From Terriglobia bacterium (GTDB taxonomy: Bacteria > Acidobacteriota > Terriglobia > JAIQFV01): a DNA stretch of 64,000 bases. The notes beneath the pieces were generated by a model. It searched no databases and was not told the origin of the DNA. It saw only the letters and a program-made list of their open reading frames with translations. Below are positions 34,374 through 43,986 of the stretch, piece by piece. The DNA lies in contig JAQUPQ010000001.1 of the NCBI GenBank assembly GCA_028716525.1, forward strand, positions 124,001 through 188,000, written 5' to 3'. The position numbers and the translations under genes are program-made. Within the stretch, counting starts at the first letter, position 1; the number at the start of each line of letters is the position of its first letter.

Positions 34374-35522
34374 ATGAAGATGAGTCGCAAACAGTTTCTG
34401 CGCACCGCAGGATTGGCCGCAGGAGCGACACTTTTCCCTGTCCCATCTCAAACTCAAGAGGTTGCCGTGAAAAGCAAATCCGCTCCCAGGAAACCGTCGC
34501 AGCCGCAGCTGGTCGCCAAACGGTTTGATTTGAATCTGCGTCATGCTTGGACTCTGTCACGAAACACCTCCACGGTGAAAAACAACGTGTTCGTTCGCTT
34601 GGAACGCGACAGCCTGGTGGGTTGGGGAGAAGCCGGACCGAATGTCCGTTACAACGAGAATTGGGAGAGTACGCTCCAGGCCATTGAGGAAGCCCGCCCC
34701 ATTTTTCAAAAGGAAGATTGGCGGCACTTCGCCGCTATTTCCGACGAAGTCATGCGCACCGTCCACCATGATTCCTGCGCCAAAGCGGCACTCAACATCG
34801 CGCTGTATGATTGGGTGGGAAAGAAAATGGGAGTGCCGCTCTATCAAATGCTCGGCCTCGATCCTGCCCGGACACCTGTGACAACCTTTTCCATCGGTAT
34901 AGACACCCCTGAGGTCATGCAACAGAAACTGAAAGAAGCTGACGAATTTCCCGTCTATAAGATCAAAGTCGGCCTGAAAAATGATGAGGAAATCATCCGG
35001 GCTATCCGCCAGGTCACCGACAAGCCGCTGCGCGTCGACGCCAACGAAGGATGGAAATCGAAAGAAGAAGCCGTTGAGAAAATCAATTGGCTGGCTACCC
35101 AGGGAGTGGAGTTTGTGGAACAGCCCATGCCCGCCCCCATGCTTGAAGAAACCCGCTGGGTGCGGCAACGCGTCAAACTCCCACTCATCGCCGACGAAGC
35201 CTGCCTGAGCGCTGCCGACATTCCCAAGCTCGCGGGGGCTTTCGACGGCATCAACATCAAGCTGATGAAAGCCGGCGGGATCTATGAAGCCCTGAAAATG
35301 ATTCAGTTGGGACGTTCGCTGAATCTCAAGATCATGCTGGGCTGCATGATCGAAAGTTCGGTGGGTGTGACGGCGGCGGCCCACATTTCGCCGCTGGTCG
35401 ACTATGCCGATCTCGACGGAAATTTGCTGATCAGCAACGATCCCTTTCAAGGTGTGAAGGTGAAGCAAGGAAAATTGATTCTGCCGAAAGGCCCGGGACT
35501 GGGAGTTACAGGAAGAGTGTGA
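34374..35522 (+). CDS. Dipeptide epimerase (L-Ala-D/L-Glu epimerase-like), exported
   Basis: 382-aa enolase-superfamily enzyme of the muconate-lactonizing subgroup. The catalytic lysines are Lys196/Lys198 (YKIKVG) and Lys296 (NIKLMKAGG); metal ligands are Asp222, Glu249 and Asp274. This set is that of dipeptide epimerases that recycle murein peptides. The N-terminus (MKMSRKQFLRTAGLAAGATL) is a Tat-like signal with Arg-Lys instead of twin Arg, so the enzyme may act in the periplasm, which is unusual for the cytoplasmic AE-epimerases. An alternative is a related sugar-acid dehydratase, but the motif spacing favours epimerase. Confidence 0.8.
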   Translation: MKMSRKQFLRTAGLAAGATLFPVPSQTQEVAVKSKSAPRKPSQPQLVAKRFDLNLRHAWTLSRNTSTVKNNVFVRLERDSLVGWGEAGPNVRYNENWESTLQAIEEARPIFQKEDWRHFAAISDEVMRTVHHDSCAKAALNIALYDWVGKKMGVPLYQMLGLDPARTPVTTFSIGIDTPEVMQQKLKEADEFPVYKIKVGLKNDEEIIRAIRQVTDKPLRVDANEGWKSKEEAVEKINWLATQGVEFVEQPMPAPMLEETRWVRQRVKLPLIADEACLSAADIPKLAGAFDGINIKLMKAGGIYEALKMIQLGRSLNLKIMLGCMIESSVGVTAAAHISPLVDYADLDGNLLISNDPFQGVKVKQGKLILPKGPGLGVTGRV

Positions 35523-35800
35523 GGGGGAAGCTATCAGCCGTCAGCTATCAGCTATCAGCCAAAAGCCCTAAGCCGTAAGCTCTAAGCAATCAGACATCAG
35601 ACGTCGATAATCAATCCAAAGAGGACTTCTCTTAAAACCTCAATCCGAAAAGAGAACAAACTCTCATTTTTTTGTTTGCTTGAAGCTTAGGGCTTGAAGC
35701 TTTTAGCTGAAATCTGACAGCTGATAGCTGAAATCTGACAGCTGATAGCTGAAAGCTGATGGCTGACAGCTAACCGCTAACCCGACACCTGACACCCTTG
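35523..35800. repeat. Low-complexity AGCTATCAGC/GCTGATAGCT repeat tract
   Basis: About 280 bp composed of degenerate copies of TATCAGC / GCTGATAGCT and TAAGC/GCTTA words. The left half and right half are roughly inverted, so the tract can fold back on itself. It fills the gap between the epimerase and tRNA-Val; no gene is seen. Confidence 0.7.
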
Positions 35801-35830
35801 TTGCAGACCTCTCAAACCCCGTGCTAGTAT
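35801..35830 (+). promoter_or_regulatory. Candidate promoter of tRNA-Val
   Basis: TTGCAG (35801-35806) and TAGTAT (35825-35830) with an 18-bp spacer, ending 13 bp before the tRNA 5' end. Confidence 0.5.
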
Positions 35831-35843
35831 CATCGCCGCTTGT

Positions 35844-35920
35844 AGGGCCGTAGCTCAGTTGGTATGAGCGCTTCCTTGACACGGAAGAGGTCAGCGGTTC
35901 GATCCCGCTCGGCCCTACCA
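35844..35920 (+). tRNA. tRNA-Val (GAC)
   Basis: 77-nt cloverleaf with acceptor stem AGGGCCG/CGGCCCT and encoded CCA. The anticodon loop TTGACAC has anticodon GAC, on stem CTTCC/GGAAG, and the T-loop is TTCGATC. Confidence 0.95.
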
Positions 35921-36048
35921 CTTCCCCCGCGCATTTCAATCTGGAAACGTCCCGCCCGATTCGCCCTCAACGAGAGGAATCAGCCTCCTTGGGGAGTTGG
36001 CACGACTTCCTCCACCGTCGCGCCAACTCGGAATCAAACCACCAGGAT

Positions 36049-36390
36049 TCATTCAAGAACCAAGTATTCTTTCTTGTTGGCGAAATGGATTTCTGTCACG
36101 TCGTTGTTCACGAGTATGACCCGACTGTCCGCCGACTTCGTGGGGGTTTGCTCCACTTTAACCGGAACTTTGACCATCAACTTCCCATCATCATCCCGCC
36201 TGACGACCAATTGATCGCCCTTGAGAGCGAAGTCATAAGTTCCCGCTTTCAGCTGTGTGCCGTTCACGACGGAAGTGTCGATGCTGATCGTCGTATGAAG
36301 TGGGCTGGCCCATGTCGGAACCGAAAATCCCAAGCTGAAGATCAAAAGGGCTGAGGATACAATGATTCGATTGAATATCTTAAAACGCAT
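36049..36390 (-). CDS. Small secreted hypothetical protein
   Basis: 113-aa protein with a signal peptide (MRFKIFNRIIVSSALLIFSL, continuing to a WAS cleavage-like site near residue 28). The mature beta-rich part begins SPLHTTISIDTSVVNGTQL, with KAGTYDFALKGDQLVVRRDD in the middle. I do not assign a family with confidence, although the 'G-T-Y-D/F' pattern is common in small exported proteins of soil bacteria. AAGGAG lies seven bases before the ATG at 36390. Stands alone. Confidence 0.65.
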   Translation of the reverse strand: MRFKIFNRIIVSSALLIFSLGFSVPTWASPLHTTISIDTSVVNGTQLKAGTYDFALKGDQLVVRRDDDGKLMVKVPVKVEQTPTKSADSRVILVNNDVTEIHFANKKEYLVLE

Positions 36391-36976
36391 AGATACTCTC
36401 CTTTCCATATCGCAGGGCGGATTCAGGCCGCTCTGCAGTGTTTTGATATGCGTGATTCTTCCACTGCAGTGACGGATGCAGGCTTCGGCAGAAGTGGTTG
36501 CCGGTCGGCATATGTCCTCAGCAGCTCAAGAAACCAAAGGCCGTGCCGTCATTCACATCCGGGGTGTGCAAAAATTTGTAATGCGGAGGACCCAAAAATT
36601 GTGCAACCTACTCGACGCTTCATCCGTCATAAGAAAGCCTTACCGGGCGAAACCGCCTTTTTATTCTTGCAGGCGATTAATCCAGGTTAAAATGGTCCGG
36701 TTTGACCGTGAGGGCAACGACGATGGCTACACGCTTCGTCGGTGTAATGCATTTGGTCAGGTTCATAAGTCGATCGCATTAGGGGGCGAAATCCACTCGC
36801 AGCATCGCGTGAGCGCGTTAAAGCCAAGCACCGAGCAACTCGGCATATGACGACTCGGTTCAGCACTGCCGCGTGAATACGCACGGGAGAAGGTTGTTAA
36901 GTAACCAACCTTCCAACACTTCCCGCAGGAGCGGGGCGAGTGCTTCAGCTTTAACGCCGATCTTAAACTCTTTAGC
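36391..36976. other. Intergenic region upstream of the hybrid kinase
   Basis: A 586-bp divergent gap. The only clear structure is a near-palindrome at 36890-36912 (AAGGTTGTTA / TAACCAACCTT), 65 bp before the kinase start, which could be an operator or hairpin. Open frames in the gap show no ribosome sites and no recognisable protein. Confidence 0.4.
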
Positions 36977-38914
36977 ATGCTAACCATCCAACAGTCGCTC
37001 CCCGGTCACCCCTCCCTGCCTTCTGCCGTTCGGCAGCTTGTTCGAGCCTTTGGCCTCATAACCCTCATTTTGGGAGGAATATCGTTATTGGGCTGGTCCA
37101 TCGGAAGCGGGTTCTTAATTAGCATTCGCCCCAATTACATACCGATGGCTCCCAACTCCGCGCTTTCCTTTGTTCTGTTGGGATTGTCGCTCTTGCTTCT
37201 TCCCGGCAAGGGGCGGAGGATACTTTTGACATCTCTGGCCGTCCCCGTAATTCTTCTCTCCGCACTCCGGACGGTGGAGCTGGTTGGCGGCATCGACCTG
37301 GGTGTCGATCACCTACTATTACGATTCCCCACCTCTAAACTGGGCCTGGCGCCGACCGGGCATATGTCCTTGTTCACCGCCATCGCCTTCGTTTTCGCAG
37401 GGGCAGCTCTCGTTCTTTCATGCCAGCCCAAGAAGCAACGTTTGGTGAACGATATCGCCATCATTTTTTCCCTGGTTCCCGGCTTCATCGGAATTGCGTT
37501 CCTTCTCGGGTATTTATACGGCGCTCCCCTGATGTATGGTGGTGCCGCCATACCCGTGGCATTGAACACGGCGATTGCGTTCGTGGCCACCGGAGTGGGG
37601 CTCGTCTTACACGACCTCGGCAACGAATGGGCAGCCCGACACGAAGCCGAACTGGCATTGCGGCAAGCCTATGATCAGATGGAAGAGCGTGTTCAGCAGC
37701 GCACGGCCGAGGTTTCTGCCGCACACCAGGAATTACAGAAGGAATTTTCCGAGAGAAAACAATTGGAAAAGCAGCTTCTCCAATCGCAAAAAATGGAAGC
37801 CGTAGGTCGCCTGGCGGGAGGCATCGCCCACGATTTCAACAATCTCCTGACCATCATCAACGGATACAGCGAACTGCTTTTGCAAACCATGCCCCCTTCT
37901 GATCCCCGCTTCAACAAGGTGGGAGAAATTCGAGAAGCGGGCGAGCGCGCCAAAACTCTGATCCGTCAGCTGCTGGCTTTCAGTCGTCGACAAGTTCTCC
38001 AGCCCCGGATTGTGAGTATCAACGAAATTGTCAAAGGCATCCAGAAAATGCTCCAGCGCCTCATCGGCGAAGACGTTGAGGTGTCGCTCTCCCTGGCTTC
38101 TTCCCTAGCGCCTGTGAAAGCCGATCCGGGTCAGTTGGAACAGGTGTTGTTAAACCTGGCCGTCAACTCGCGGGATGCCATGCCTCAAGGAGGACGGTTA
38201 ACTATCGAGACCGACAATGTGGTCCTTGATGAAACGTACGCCCAGAGCCATGCGGAGGTGCAACCGGGGCCGTACGTCATGATGGCCGTCAGCGACACCG
38301 GCTGCGGAATGGATGCCGAAACACTCACTCATGTTTTTGAGCCGTTCTTTACGACCAAAGAACAGGGCAAAGGCACCGGTCTGGGCCTTTCCACGGTGTA
38401 TGGCATCGTGGAACAGAGCGGCGGAACCCTCTGGGTCTACAGCGTTCCCGGCCAGGGCACGACCTTCAAGATCTATCTCCCGGCCGAGAGTGAGCCCGTG
38501 GGGGTCGAAACCGCAGAGGTTTCACGCAGTGAATCACTGCAGGGTACCGAGTCGGTGCTGGTAGTGGAAGATGATGAAGGCGTACGGCGATTGACATGTC
38601 AGATTCTGCATCTTTACGGTTACAAGGTCCTCGAGGCCAGCAACGGGAAGGAAGCGCTGGAGATTTGCAGATCCTATGGCGAGCCCATCCACCTGACGCT
38701 GACGGATGTCATCATGCCTCATATCGGGGGACGAGAATTGGCCGAACAACTGGTGAAGATCCGACCGGAAATGAAGGTCTTGTACATGTCGGGTTATACC
38801 GACGACACCGTCATCCATCAAGGCTTGTTGCATGAAGGTACTCCCTATCTGCAAAAACCTTTCTCCGCTCTATCCTTGGCACAAAAAGTGCGCCAGACAC
38901 TGGGGAAGAAATAA
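36977..38914 (+). CDS. Hybrid sensor histidine kinase with N-terminal membrane domain
   Basis: 645 aa. An N-terminal region with about six hydrophobic helices (residues 20-220) leads to a coiled coil (225-270). HisKA follows with phospho-accepting His285 in GGIAHDFNNLLTIINGYSELL, then the HATPase domain (NLAVNSRDAMPQGG; DTGCGM; GKGTGLGLSTVYGIVEQSGG), and a C-terminal receiver domain with acceptor Asp577 (LTDVIMPHIGG). The AHDFNNLL box marks the HisKA class common in hybrid kinases. No partner regulator is adjacent and the input signal is unknown. The start ATG has no strong ribosome site. Confidence 0.9.
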   Translation: MLTIQQSLPGHPSLPSAVRQLVRAFGLITLILGGISLLGWSIGSGFLISIRPNYIPMAPNSALSFVLLGLSLLLLPGKGRRILLTSLAVPVILLSALRTVELVGGIDLGVDHLLLRFPTSKLGLAPTGHMSLFTAIAFVFAGAALVLSCQPKKQRLVNDIAIIFSLVPGFIGIAFLLGYLYGAPLMYGGAAIPVALNTAIAFVATGVGLVLHDLGNEWAARHEAELALRQAYDQMEERVQQRTAEVSAAHQELQKEFSERKQLEKQLLQSQKMEAVGRLAGGIAHDFNNLLTIINGYSELLLQTMPPSDPRFNKVGEIREAGERAKTLIRQLLAFSRRQVLQPRIVSINEIVKGIQKMLQRLIGEDVEVSLSLASSLAPVKADPGQLEQVLLNLAVNSRDAMPQGGRLTIETDNVVLDETYAQSHAEVQPGPYVMMAVSDTGCGMDAETLTHVFEPFFTTKEQGKGTGLGLSTVYGIVEQSGGTLWVYSVPGQGTTFKIYLPAESEPVGVETAEVSRSESLQGTESVLVVEDDEGVRRLTCQILHLYGYKVLEASNGKEALEICRSYGEPIHLTLTDVIMPHIGGRELAEQLVKIRPEMKVLYMSGYTDDTVIHQGLLHEGTPYLQKPFSALSLAQKVRQTLGKK

Positions 38915-39252
38915 TCTGATCAAACAGATGCTACGGCACCTCGAATGAGTCCGCCCGGATCGCCCGAAGTTATTTGTTCAATAAACGGCCGAAAGAGATT
39001 ATTATTTTCGGGCGTTTCGGATGACGCAGGCGCAGGGATAGACCGCAAGAGGGTTCGCTTACTGAGGGAGATCTTACCCGGTGGACAAATGAACGGCCCC
39101 GGGACTTGAGGCTTTGTCGTAACCCACCTTGGCGACGCGGCGTCTTGAAAGTTGAATTGGGCGACGAAGGATTTTTTATTGGATTGACGAAGCGCCGCTC
39201 CACTCCTCTAACTCTCGGGTTGTTAGCCCACTTTTTGCAGGAAGGTACCCGC
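38915..39252. other. Intergenic region upstream of the RND operon
   Basis: A 338-bp gap. It contains an 8-bp inverted repeat CGCCCGAA / TTCGGGCG with a long loop (about 38960-39015). The frame upstream of the adaptor ATG is open but not taken as coding. No promoter stands out. Confidence 0.35.
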
Positions 39253-40518
39253 ATGGAAATTTTTTCCCGGCATAATGAAGAGTCTGCACCAACGCTTGGA
39301 ATCTACCGGACCGCCCTCCGGCTGGCGTTCGCAGGCTGCAGTCTCGGACTTCTCCTTATTGCGGCGAGTTGTTCCAAAGAAATTCCCGGAAAATCTACGG
39401 ACCCTTCGGCCCCAGGTAAGGCCACGGCGGTTCGCGCGCTGCCGGTGCAACTCCAGGAAATTCATCGCACCGTCGATTCCGTGGGATCGCTGTTTGCGTA
39501 TGACGAAGTCACCGTCAGCTCGGAAGTCGAAGGACGCGTGGACGAGGTGTTGGTCGATGTCGGTGATCACGTGACCAAGGGGCAGCCCCTGGTGAAGGTG
39601 TCACCCGTGGAGCTTCAGTACGCGTTGGAGCAGGCCCGCGCCGCGCTGCAGCAGGCCCGGGCGAGATTGGGATTGCCGATTGATGGCCCCGATTTGAAAG
39701 ATGTCCGCGAGGCCGCTGAAGTTAAGAAGGCCGCGGCCGATCGTGATGATGCGGAACAAAAATACCGCCGCGCCTCCGGACTCAAGGATCAAGGCATTCT
39801 CCCGCAGCAGAGTTTCGATGAGGTCGAAGCCAAGTATCGCTCCGCCAAAGCCGCCTACGATTTGGCGATCCAAAGTGTTGAAAATCTGCGGGGTCAAGTG
39901 GTGCAATACCGCGCGACCGTGGCCCTGGCGCAGAAGAAGCTGAACGATGCGGTCATCCGGGCGCCTTTTTCAGGACGCATCAAAGAACGCAACGTGACGC
40001 AAGGACAATACTTGCGTGTCCAAACGGCGGTCATGGTCATTGTGAATCCCGATCCGTTGAGGGTTCGGCTGAAAGTTCCGGAGAAGATGGCCCAATGGAT
40101 ACGCGTCGGGCAGGAAGTCAGTCTGTCGGTGGAAGCCTTTCCCAACCGGATTTTTAAAGGACAGCTCTCTCGCATCAACCCGTCGGTCGACCAGCAAACC
40201 CGCACCTTCGAGATTGAAGCTCTGATCAACAATCACGACGAAACGTTGAAGCCGGGATTTTTTGTGAAGGCGACCATTCCCTCGGACTTGGTGGAGAAGG
40301 CGCTCCTGGTGCCTTATGGCTCACTGCAATACATTTACGGTTTGTACAAGGTATATCTCGTGGATGGAAAAGTGGCCAAGGAGCGGGACGTGAAGATTGG
40401 CGAACGTTCGGGCGATCAGGTGGAAATTGTCGATGGCGTGAGCAGCACAGACCGTCTCGCCGTGCCCGTCAAGAACCAAGCCTTGAAGGACGGCACTCCG
40501 ATCGACGTCGTGCAGTGA
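39253..40518 (+). CDS. RND efflux periplasmic adaptor (membrane fusion protein), lipoprotein-like
   Basis: 421 aa. The N-terminus carries a signal with a lipobox-like LIAASC (Cys about residue 40). Domains in order: first lipoyl half (VEGRVDEVLVDVGDHVTKGQ), Ala/Gln-rich coiled-coil hairpin, second lipoyl half (IRAPFSGRIKERNVTQGQYL), beta-barrel and membrane-proximal domain. The ATG at 39253 has AGGAAGG upstream, better than the earlier GTG/ATG frames. It is followed after 18 bp by its RND pump, so both are one operon. No outer-membrane channel gene is adjacent. Confidence 0.92.
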   Translation: MEIFSRHNEESAPTLGIYRTALRLAFAGCSLGLLLIAASCSKEIPGKSTDPSAPGKATAVRALPVQLQEIHRTVDSVGSLFAYDEVTVSSEVEGRVDEVLVDVGDHVTKGQPLVKVSPVELQYALEQARAALQQARARLGLPIDGPDLKDVREAAEVKKAAADRDDAEQKYRRASGLKDQGILPQQSFDEVEAKYRSAKAAYDLAIQSVENLRGQVVQYRATVALAQKKLNDAVIRAPFSGRIKERNVTQGQYLRVQTAVMVIVNPDPLRVRLKVPEKMAQWIRVGQEVSLSVEAFPNRIFKGQLSRINPSVDQQTRTFEIEALINNHDETLKPGFFVKATIPSDLVEKALLVPYGSLQYIYGLYKVYLVDGKVAKERDVKIGERSGDQVEIVDGVSSTDRLAVPVKNQALKDGTPIDVVQ

Positions 40519-40536
40519 ATTTTTGCGGGGCCTTTC

Positions 40537-43500
40537 ATGACTCTTGCTGAAGTCTGCGTCAAGCGGCCGGTTTTCGCGGTCATGCTGATCAGTTTTCTCG
40601 TGGTGCTGGGAATCTTTTCGTTCCGCGAGCTGGGCGTGGATTTATTTCCGAAGGCCGATCCGGCCACAGTGTTCATCAATATCCGATTGCCCGGGGCCAC
40701 ACCGGAAGAAGTCACCACGCAGGTCATTTTGCCGCTGGAAGAAGCCGTCAGCACCATCAGCGGCTTGGATGAATTGAACTCCACCGCTTCGGAAGGCAGT
40801 GCCCGGGTGGTGTGCAAGTTCGTTCTGGAGCGCGACATCGAAAGCGCCGCCCAGGATGTCCGCGAAAAAGTCGCCGGCGCTATTCGTCAACTGCCTCCCA
40901 ATATTTATCCTCCTATTATTCAGAAAGCCGATCCGGATTCCGACCCGGTGGTCTCGTTGGTCGTGGCCAGCGACAAGAGTCTTCGGGAAACCAGCGAGAT
41001 CGCCGACAAACAAATCAAACGCGTGCTGGAAACCGTGGACGGCGTCGGTGAGGTCAGCCTGACCGGCGCGCGCATTCGCGAAGTTCGGGTGTTCGCCGAT
41101 GCCGAAAAACTGAATGCCTACGGCATCACCATCAATCAGGTGGAACAGGCCATTCAAAACGAAAACGTCGAAATTCCCGGCGGACGCATTATTCGCGGAG
41201 ACAATGAAATTGGCGTGCGCACTTTGGGACGCATCGATGCCGTCAGCCAGTTCGGAAATATCATCGTGGCCAACGTCAAGAACGCGCCCATCCACATCAA
41301 TGACATCGGGCGCGTCGAAGACAGTTTCGCGGAACCGGCGTCTTGGAACACCTTGGAGGGCAAGCAGGCGGTGACGTTGGATGTCCGCCGGCAGTCCGGC
41401 ACCAACACCGTCGAGATCATCGACTCGGTCAAAAATAAAATCCGCCAAATTCAGAAGACCTTGCCGCCGGGCGTGGCCATTCGCATCATTCGCGATCAGT
41501 CCGTCTTTATCAAAGCCTCGGTTGCTTCTCTGGAAGAACATCTGCTCTTTGGCAGCCTGCTGGCCAGCCTGGTGGTCTTGCTGTTCATTCGCAATCTCCG
41601 GTCCGTCATCATCGCTTCGATTGCCATCCCCACCTCGATCATCGCCACATTCACGCTGCTTAAGGCCATGGATTTTACCTTGAACAATATGACCTTGCTG
41701 GCGTTGACCCTGGCGGTCGGCATCGTCATTGACGACGCCATTGTGGTCTTGGAAAACATCGTGCGCTATTTGGAGGAAAAACAGTTTCCGCCCAAGCAAG
41801 CGGCCATCGAAGCCACCAAAGAAATCACACTGGCCGTGATGGCCACCACCCTGTCGCTGGTGATCATTTTCCTTCCGATTGCCTTCATGAGCGGATACGC
41901 ACGGCGTTATGTCAATCAGTTCGGATGGACCATGGCGTTTTCGATCATGGTGTCCATGCTGGTGAGTTTTACATTGACGCCCATGTTGAGTTCAAAGTTG
42001 TTGAAGCGCCTGGGTGAGAAGAAAAACGGCGACTCAGCGGCGGCAGCTCAACCCGGGGCTCCGAAACACACCTCCAAGGATTCTCGCTTCTTTGGCTGGA
42101 TCGACGGTCACTACGGGCGGCTTCTGGAGTGGTCGTTGAACCACCGGGGCATCGTGGTGTTGGTTCTGATGGCCACGTTTGCGCTGACCTATCCTCTGAA
42201 CAAATTTGTGGGGCGCGACTGGATTCCTCCCGACGATCAAAGCGAAATGACGGTGTTGATCGACCTTCCGGTGGGCACTTCGCTGGATGCCACCTCCAGG
42301 GTCGTCACACAAGTCGCTCAACGCATCGCCCGGTTGAAGGGAGTGGACTTCGTCAACCCTTTCATCCACGAGGGCAATGCCGCTCACGCTCACATCTACG
42401 TGCGGTTGGTGGACATTTCCAAACGCGATTTCACGAACCAGGATTTCGCCAACGACATCCGAAAAGTTACTGCCGACTACCAGGACATGCGCAGCCGCGT
42501 GATGATTCCTTCAGCCCTGGGCGGAGGGGAAACGTTCTTCCCCATTCGCGTACCGATCCTGGGCCCGGATTTCAATCGCGTAACCGAAATTGCCAAGCAG
42601 GTGGCTTTGCGCATGCGTCAAGTTCCGGGGCTGCTCGACGCCGATCCCGGAATGAGCATCAACAGCCCCGAATTGCAGGTGAAGATCGACCGTCAACGCG
42701 CCTCCGACTTGGGCGTGCGGGCGACCGATGTGGCCAGCGCCGTGCGGCTGATGATCGCCGGTGAAGATCAAATCTCCACTTACAAAGAGGGCGACGAACA
42801 ATATGACGTCACCATGCAACTGCTGCCGGAACAGCAGAAAAACCCCGAGATGTTGTCGCGGCTGATGATTCCCTCCTCCACGGTGGGTCAGGTCCGGCTC
42901 GACAATGTGGCCAGCGTCCAACGCGGCCTTGGCCCGGCCCGCATCGAACGCTACAACCGTCAATTCCAGGTTTCCGTCAACGCCAGCAATGCGCCGGATT
43001 TTCCGTTGGACGTCGCCGCCCGCACTGTCGGAAATGTGATTCGAGAGGTGGGAATGCCGCCCGGGTACTCATTCCGGTTCACCGGGGCGGTCAAAATTCT
43101 CGACGAAACCACCACCAATCTGATTATTGCGTTTTTGTTGGCTTCGATCTTCATGTACATGGTGCTGGCAGCACAGTTTGAGAGCTTTCTGCATCCGTTC
43201 ACCATCATGTTGAGCCTGCCGCTCTCCATTCCCTTCGCGCTCTTTTCACTGTTCATCACACACCGCACCCTTAATCTCTGGAGCGCACTGGGAGTGCTGT
43301 TGCTGTTGGGCATTGTGAAGAAGAACGGAATTCTACAGGTCGACTACACCAACAAACTGCGCCAGCAAGGTGTGCCTTTGCGCGAAGCCATTGTTCAAGC
43401 CAACCATGTGCGCTTGCGGCCCATTCTCATGACCACGCTGTCGATCGTGGCGGGTTTGATTCCGACCGCCATCGGGATTGGGGCGGGCTCGGCGCAGCGC

Positions 43501-43686
43501 TCCGCCATTGCCGTCACCATCATCGGCGGGCAAACGTTGTGTTTGCTCCCCACGCTCCTGGTGACCCCGGTGGCGTATTCGATTTTTGCGGAAATGGAAG
43601 GTAAGAAGTTTTTCTCGTCGGCCTCGGCCCAACTGGCCCGCCTCAAATTGACCGCCACCCGGTTTTTCACGTTTCTGATTCGATAA
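40537..43686 (+). CDS. RND-family efflux pump (HAE1/AcrB-like)
   Basis: 1049-aa inner-membrane proton-driven exporter with the duplicated RND layout: TM1 at about 10-30, the first periplasmic loop, TM2-6, the second periplasmic loop and TM8-12. The proton-relay aspartates are Asp399-Asp400 in GIVIDDAIVVLENI, as in hydrophobe/amphiphile exporters rather than heavy-metal CusA pumps. The C-terminal GIVKKNGILQVDY and LRPILMTTLSIVAGL blocks are standard. It works with the adaptor 18 bp upstream and presumably a TolC-type channel encoded elsewhere. The substrate is unknown. Confidence 0.94.
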   Translation: MTLAEVCVKRPVFAVMLISFLVVLGIFSFRELGVDLFPKADPATVFINIRLPGATPEEVTTQVILPLEEAVSTISGLDELNSTASEGSARVVCKFVLERDIESAAQDVREKVAGAIRQLPPNIYPPIIQKADPDSDPVVSLVVASDKSLRETSEIADKQIKRVLETVDGVGEVSLTGARIREVRVFADAEKLNAYGITINQVEQAIQNENVEIPGGRIIRGDNEIGVRTLGRIDAVSQFGNIIVANVKNAPIHINDIGRVEDSFAEPASWNTLEGKQAVTLDVRRQSGTNTVEIIDSVKNKIRQIQKTLPPGVAIRIIRDQSVFIKASVASLEEHLLFGSLLASLVVLLFIRNLRSVIIASIAIPTSIIATFTLLKAMDFTLNNMTLLALTLAVGIVIDDAIVVLENIVRYLEEKQFPPKQAAIEATKEITLAVMATTLSLVIIFLPIAFMSGYARRYVNQFGWTMAFSIMVSMLVSFTLTPMLSSKLLKRLGEKKNGDSAAAAQPGAPKHTSKDSRFFGWIDGHYGRLLEWSLNHRGIVVLVLMATFALTYPLNKFVGRDWIPPDDQSEMTVLIDLPVGTSLDATSRVVTQVAQRIARLKGVDFVNPFIHEGNAAHAHIYVRLVDISKRDFTNQDFANDIRKVTADYQDMRSRVMIPSALGGGETFFPIRVPILGPDFNRVTEIAKQVALRMRQVPGLLDADPGMSINSPELQVKIDRQRASDLGVRATDVASAVRLMIAGEDQISTYKEGDEQYDVTMQLLPEQQKNPEMLSRLMIPSSTVGQVRLDNVASVQRGLGPARIERYNRQFQVSVNASNAPDFPLDVAARTVGNVIREVGMPPGYSFRFTGAVKILDETTTNLIIAFLLASIFMYMVLAAQFESFLHPFTIMLSLPLSIPFALFSLFITHRTLNLWSALGVLLLLGIVKKNGILQVDYTNKLRQQGVPLREAIVQANHVRLRPILMTTLSIVAGLIPTAIGIGAGSAQRSAIAVTIIGGQTLCLLPTLLVTPVAYSIFAEMEGKKFFSSASAQLARLKLTATRFFTFLIR

Positions 43687-43747
43687 CGCTATTTCAAGTT
43701 TAGATCTCATCGCAGCCTTAACCTCCAAACAAGGATGTATTGCTGTG

Positions 43748-43780
43748 GTAGCCGGGATACGCGCTGTTGGCGTATCCCGG
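43748..43780 (+). repeat. GTAG REP-like hairpin 1
   Basis: GTAG followed by a perfect 11-bp stem CCGGGATACGC / GCGTATCCCGG and a 7-nt loop. Confidence 0.75.
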
Positions 43781-43842
43781 ATCCTCCGATTCAATCGCGA
43801 CCTCACAAAATTCGGGTTCCACAATGCTACCGGGACGCATTG

Positions 43843-43870
43843 GTAGCCCGCCCCCGATGCATCGGGGCTG
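43843..43870 (+). repeat. GTAG REP-like hairpin 2
   Basis: GTAG followed by CCCGCC and the palindrome CCCCGATGCATCGGGG. A GCTACC / GGTAGC inverted repeat straddles its left end. Confidence 0.6.
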
Positions 43871-43917
43871 GAGCAAGGGGTGTGCAGGAGGTGGAGGTTG
43901 TATCTCTACGGAAAAAT

Positions 43918-43952
43918 CCGGGATGCTCCAAAAAACAGAGCATCCCGGCTAC
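43918..43952 (-). repeat. GTAG REP-like hairpin 3 (inverted)
   Basis: Perfect 11-bp stem CCGGGATGCTC / GAGCATCCCGG with a 9-nt loop, followed by CTAC, so GTAG is on the minus strand. With hairpin 1 it makes an inverted pair typical of bacterial interspersed mosaic elements. Confidence 0.75.
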
Positions 43953-43986
43953 CAGTTTCACGTTACTGTATTGTTGAAAACCTACT

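Larger units (their letters stand above)
43687..43986. other. Intergenic REP cluster after the RND pump
   Basis: A 300-bp gap between convergent genes, filled largely by three GTAG hairpin units (43748-43952). No gene seen. Confidence 0.6.

Noticed and set aside
36476-36850. 124-codon frame in the gap before the hybrid kinase
   Set aside because: No ribosome site, no recognisable domain and mixed composition; treated as non-coding.
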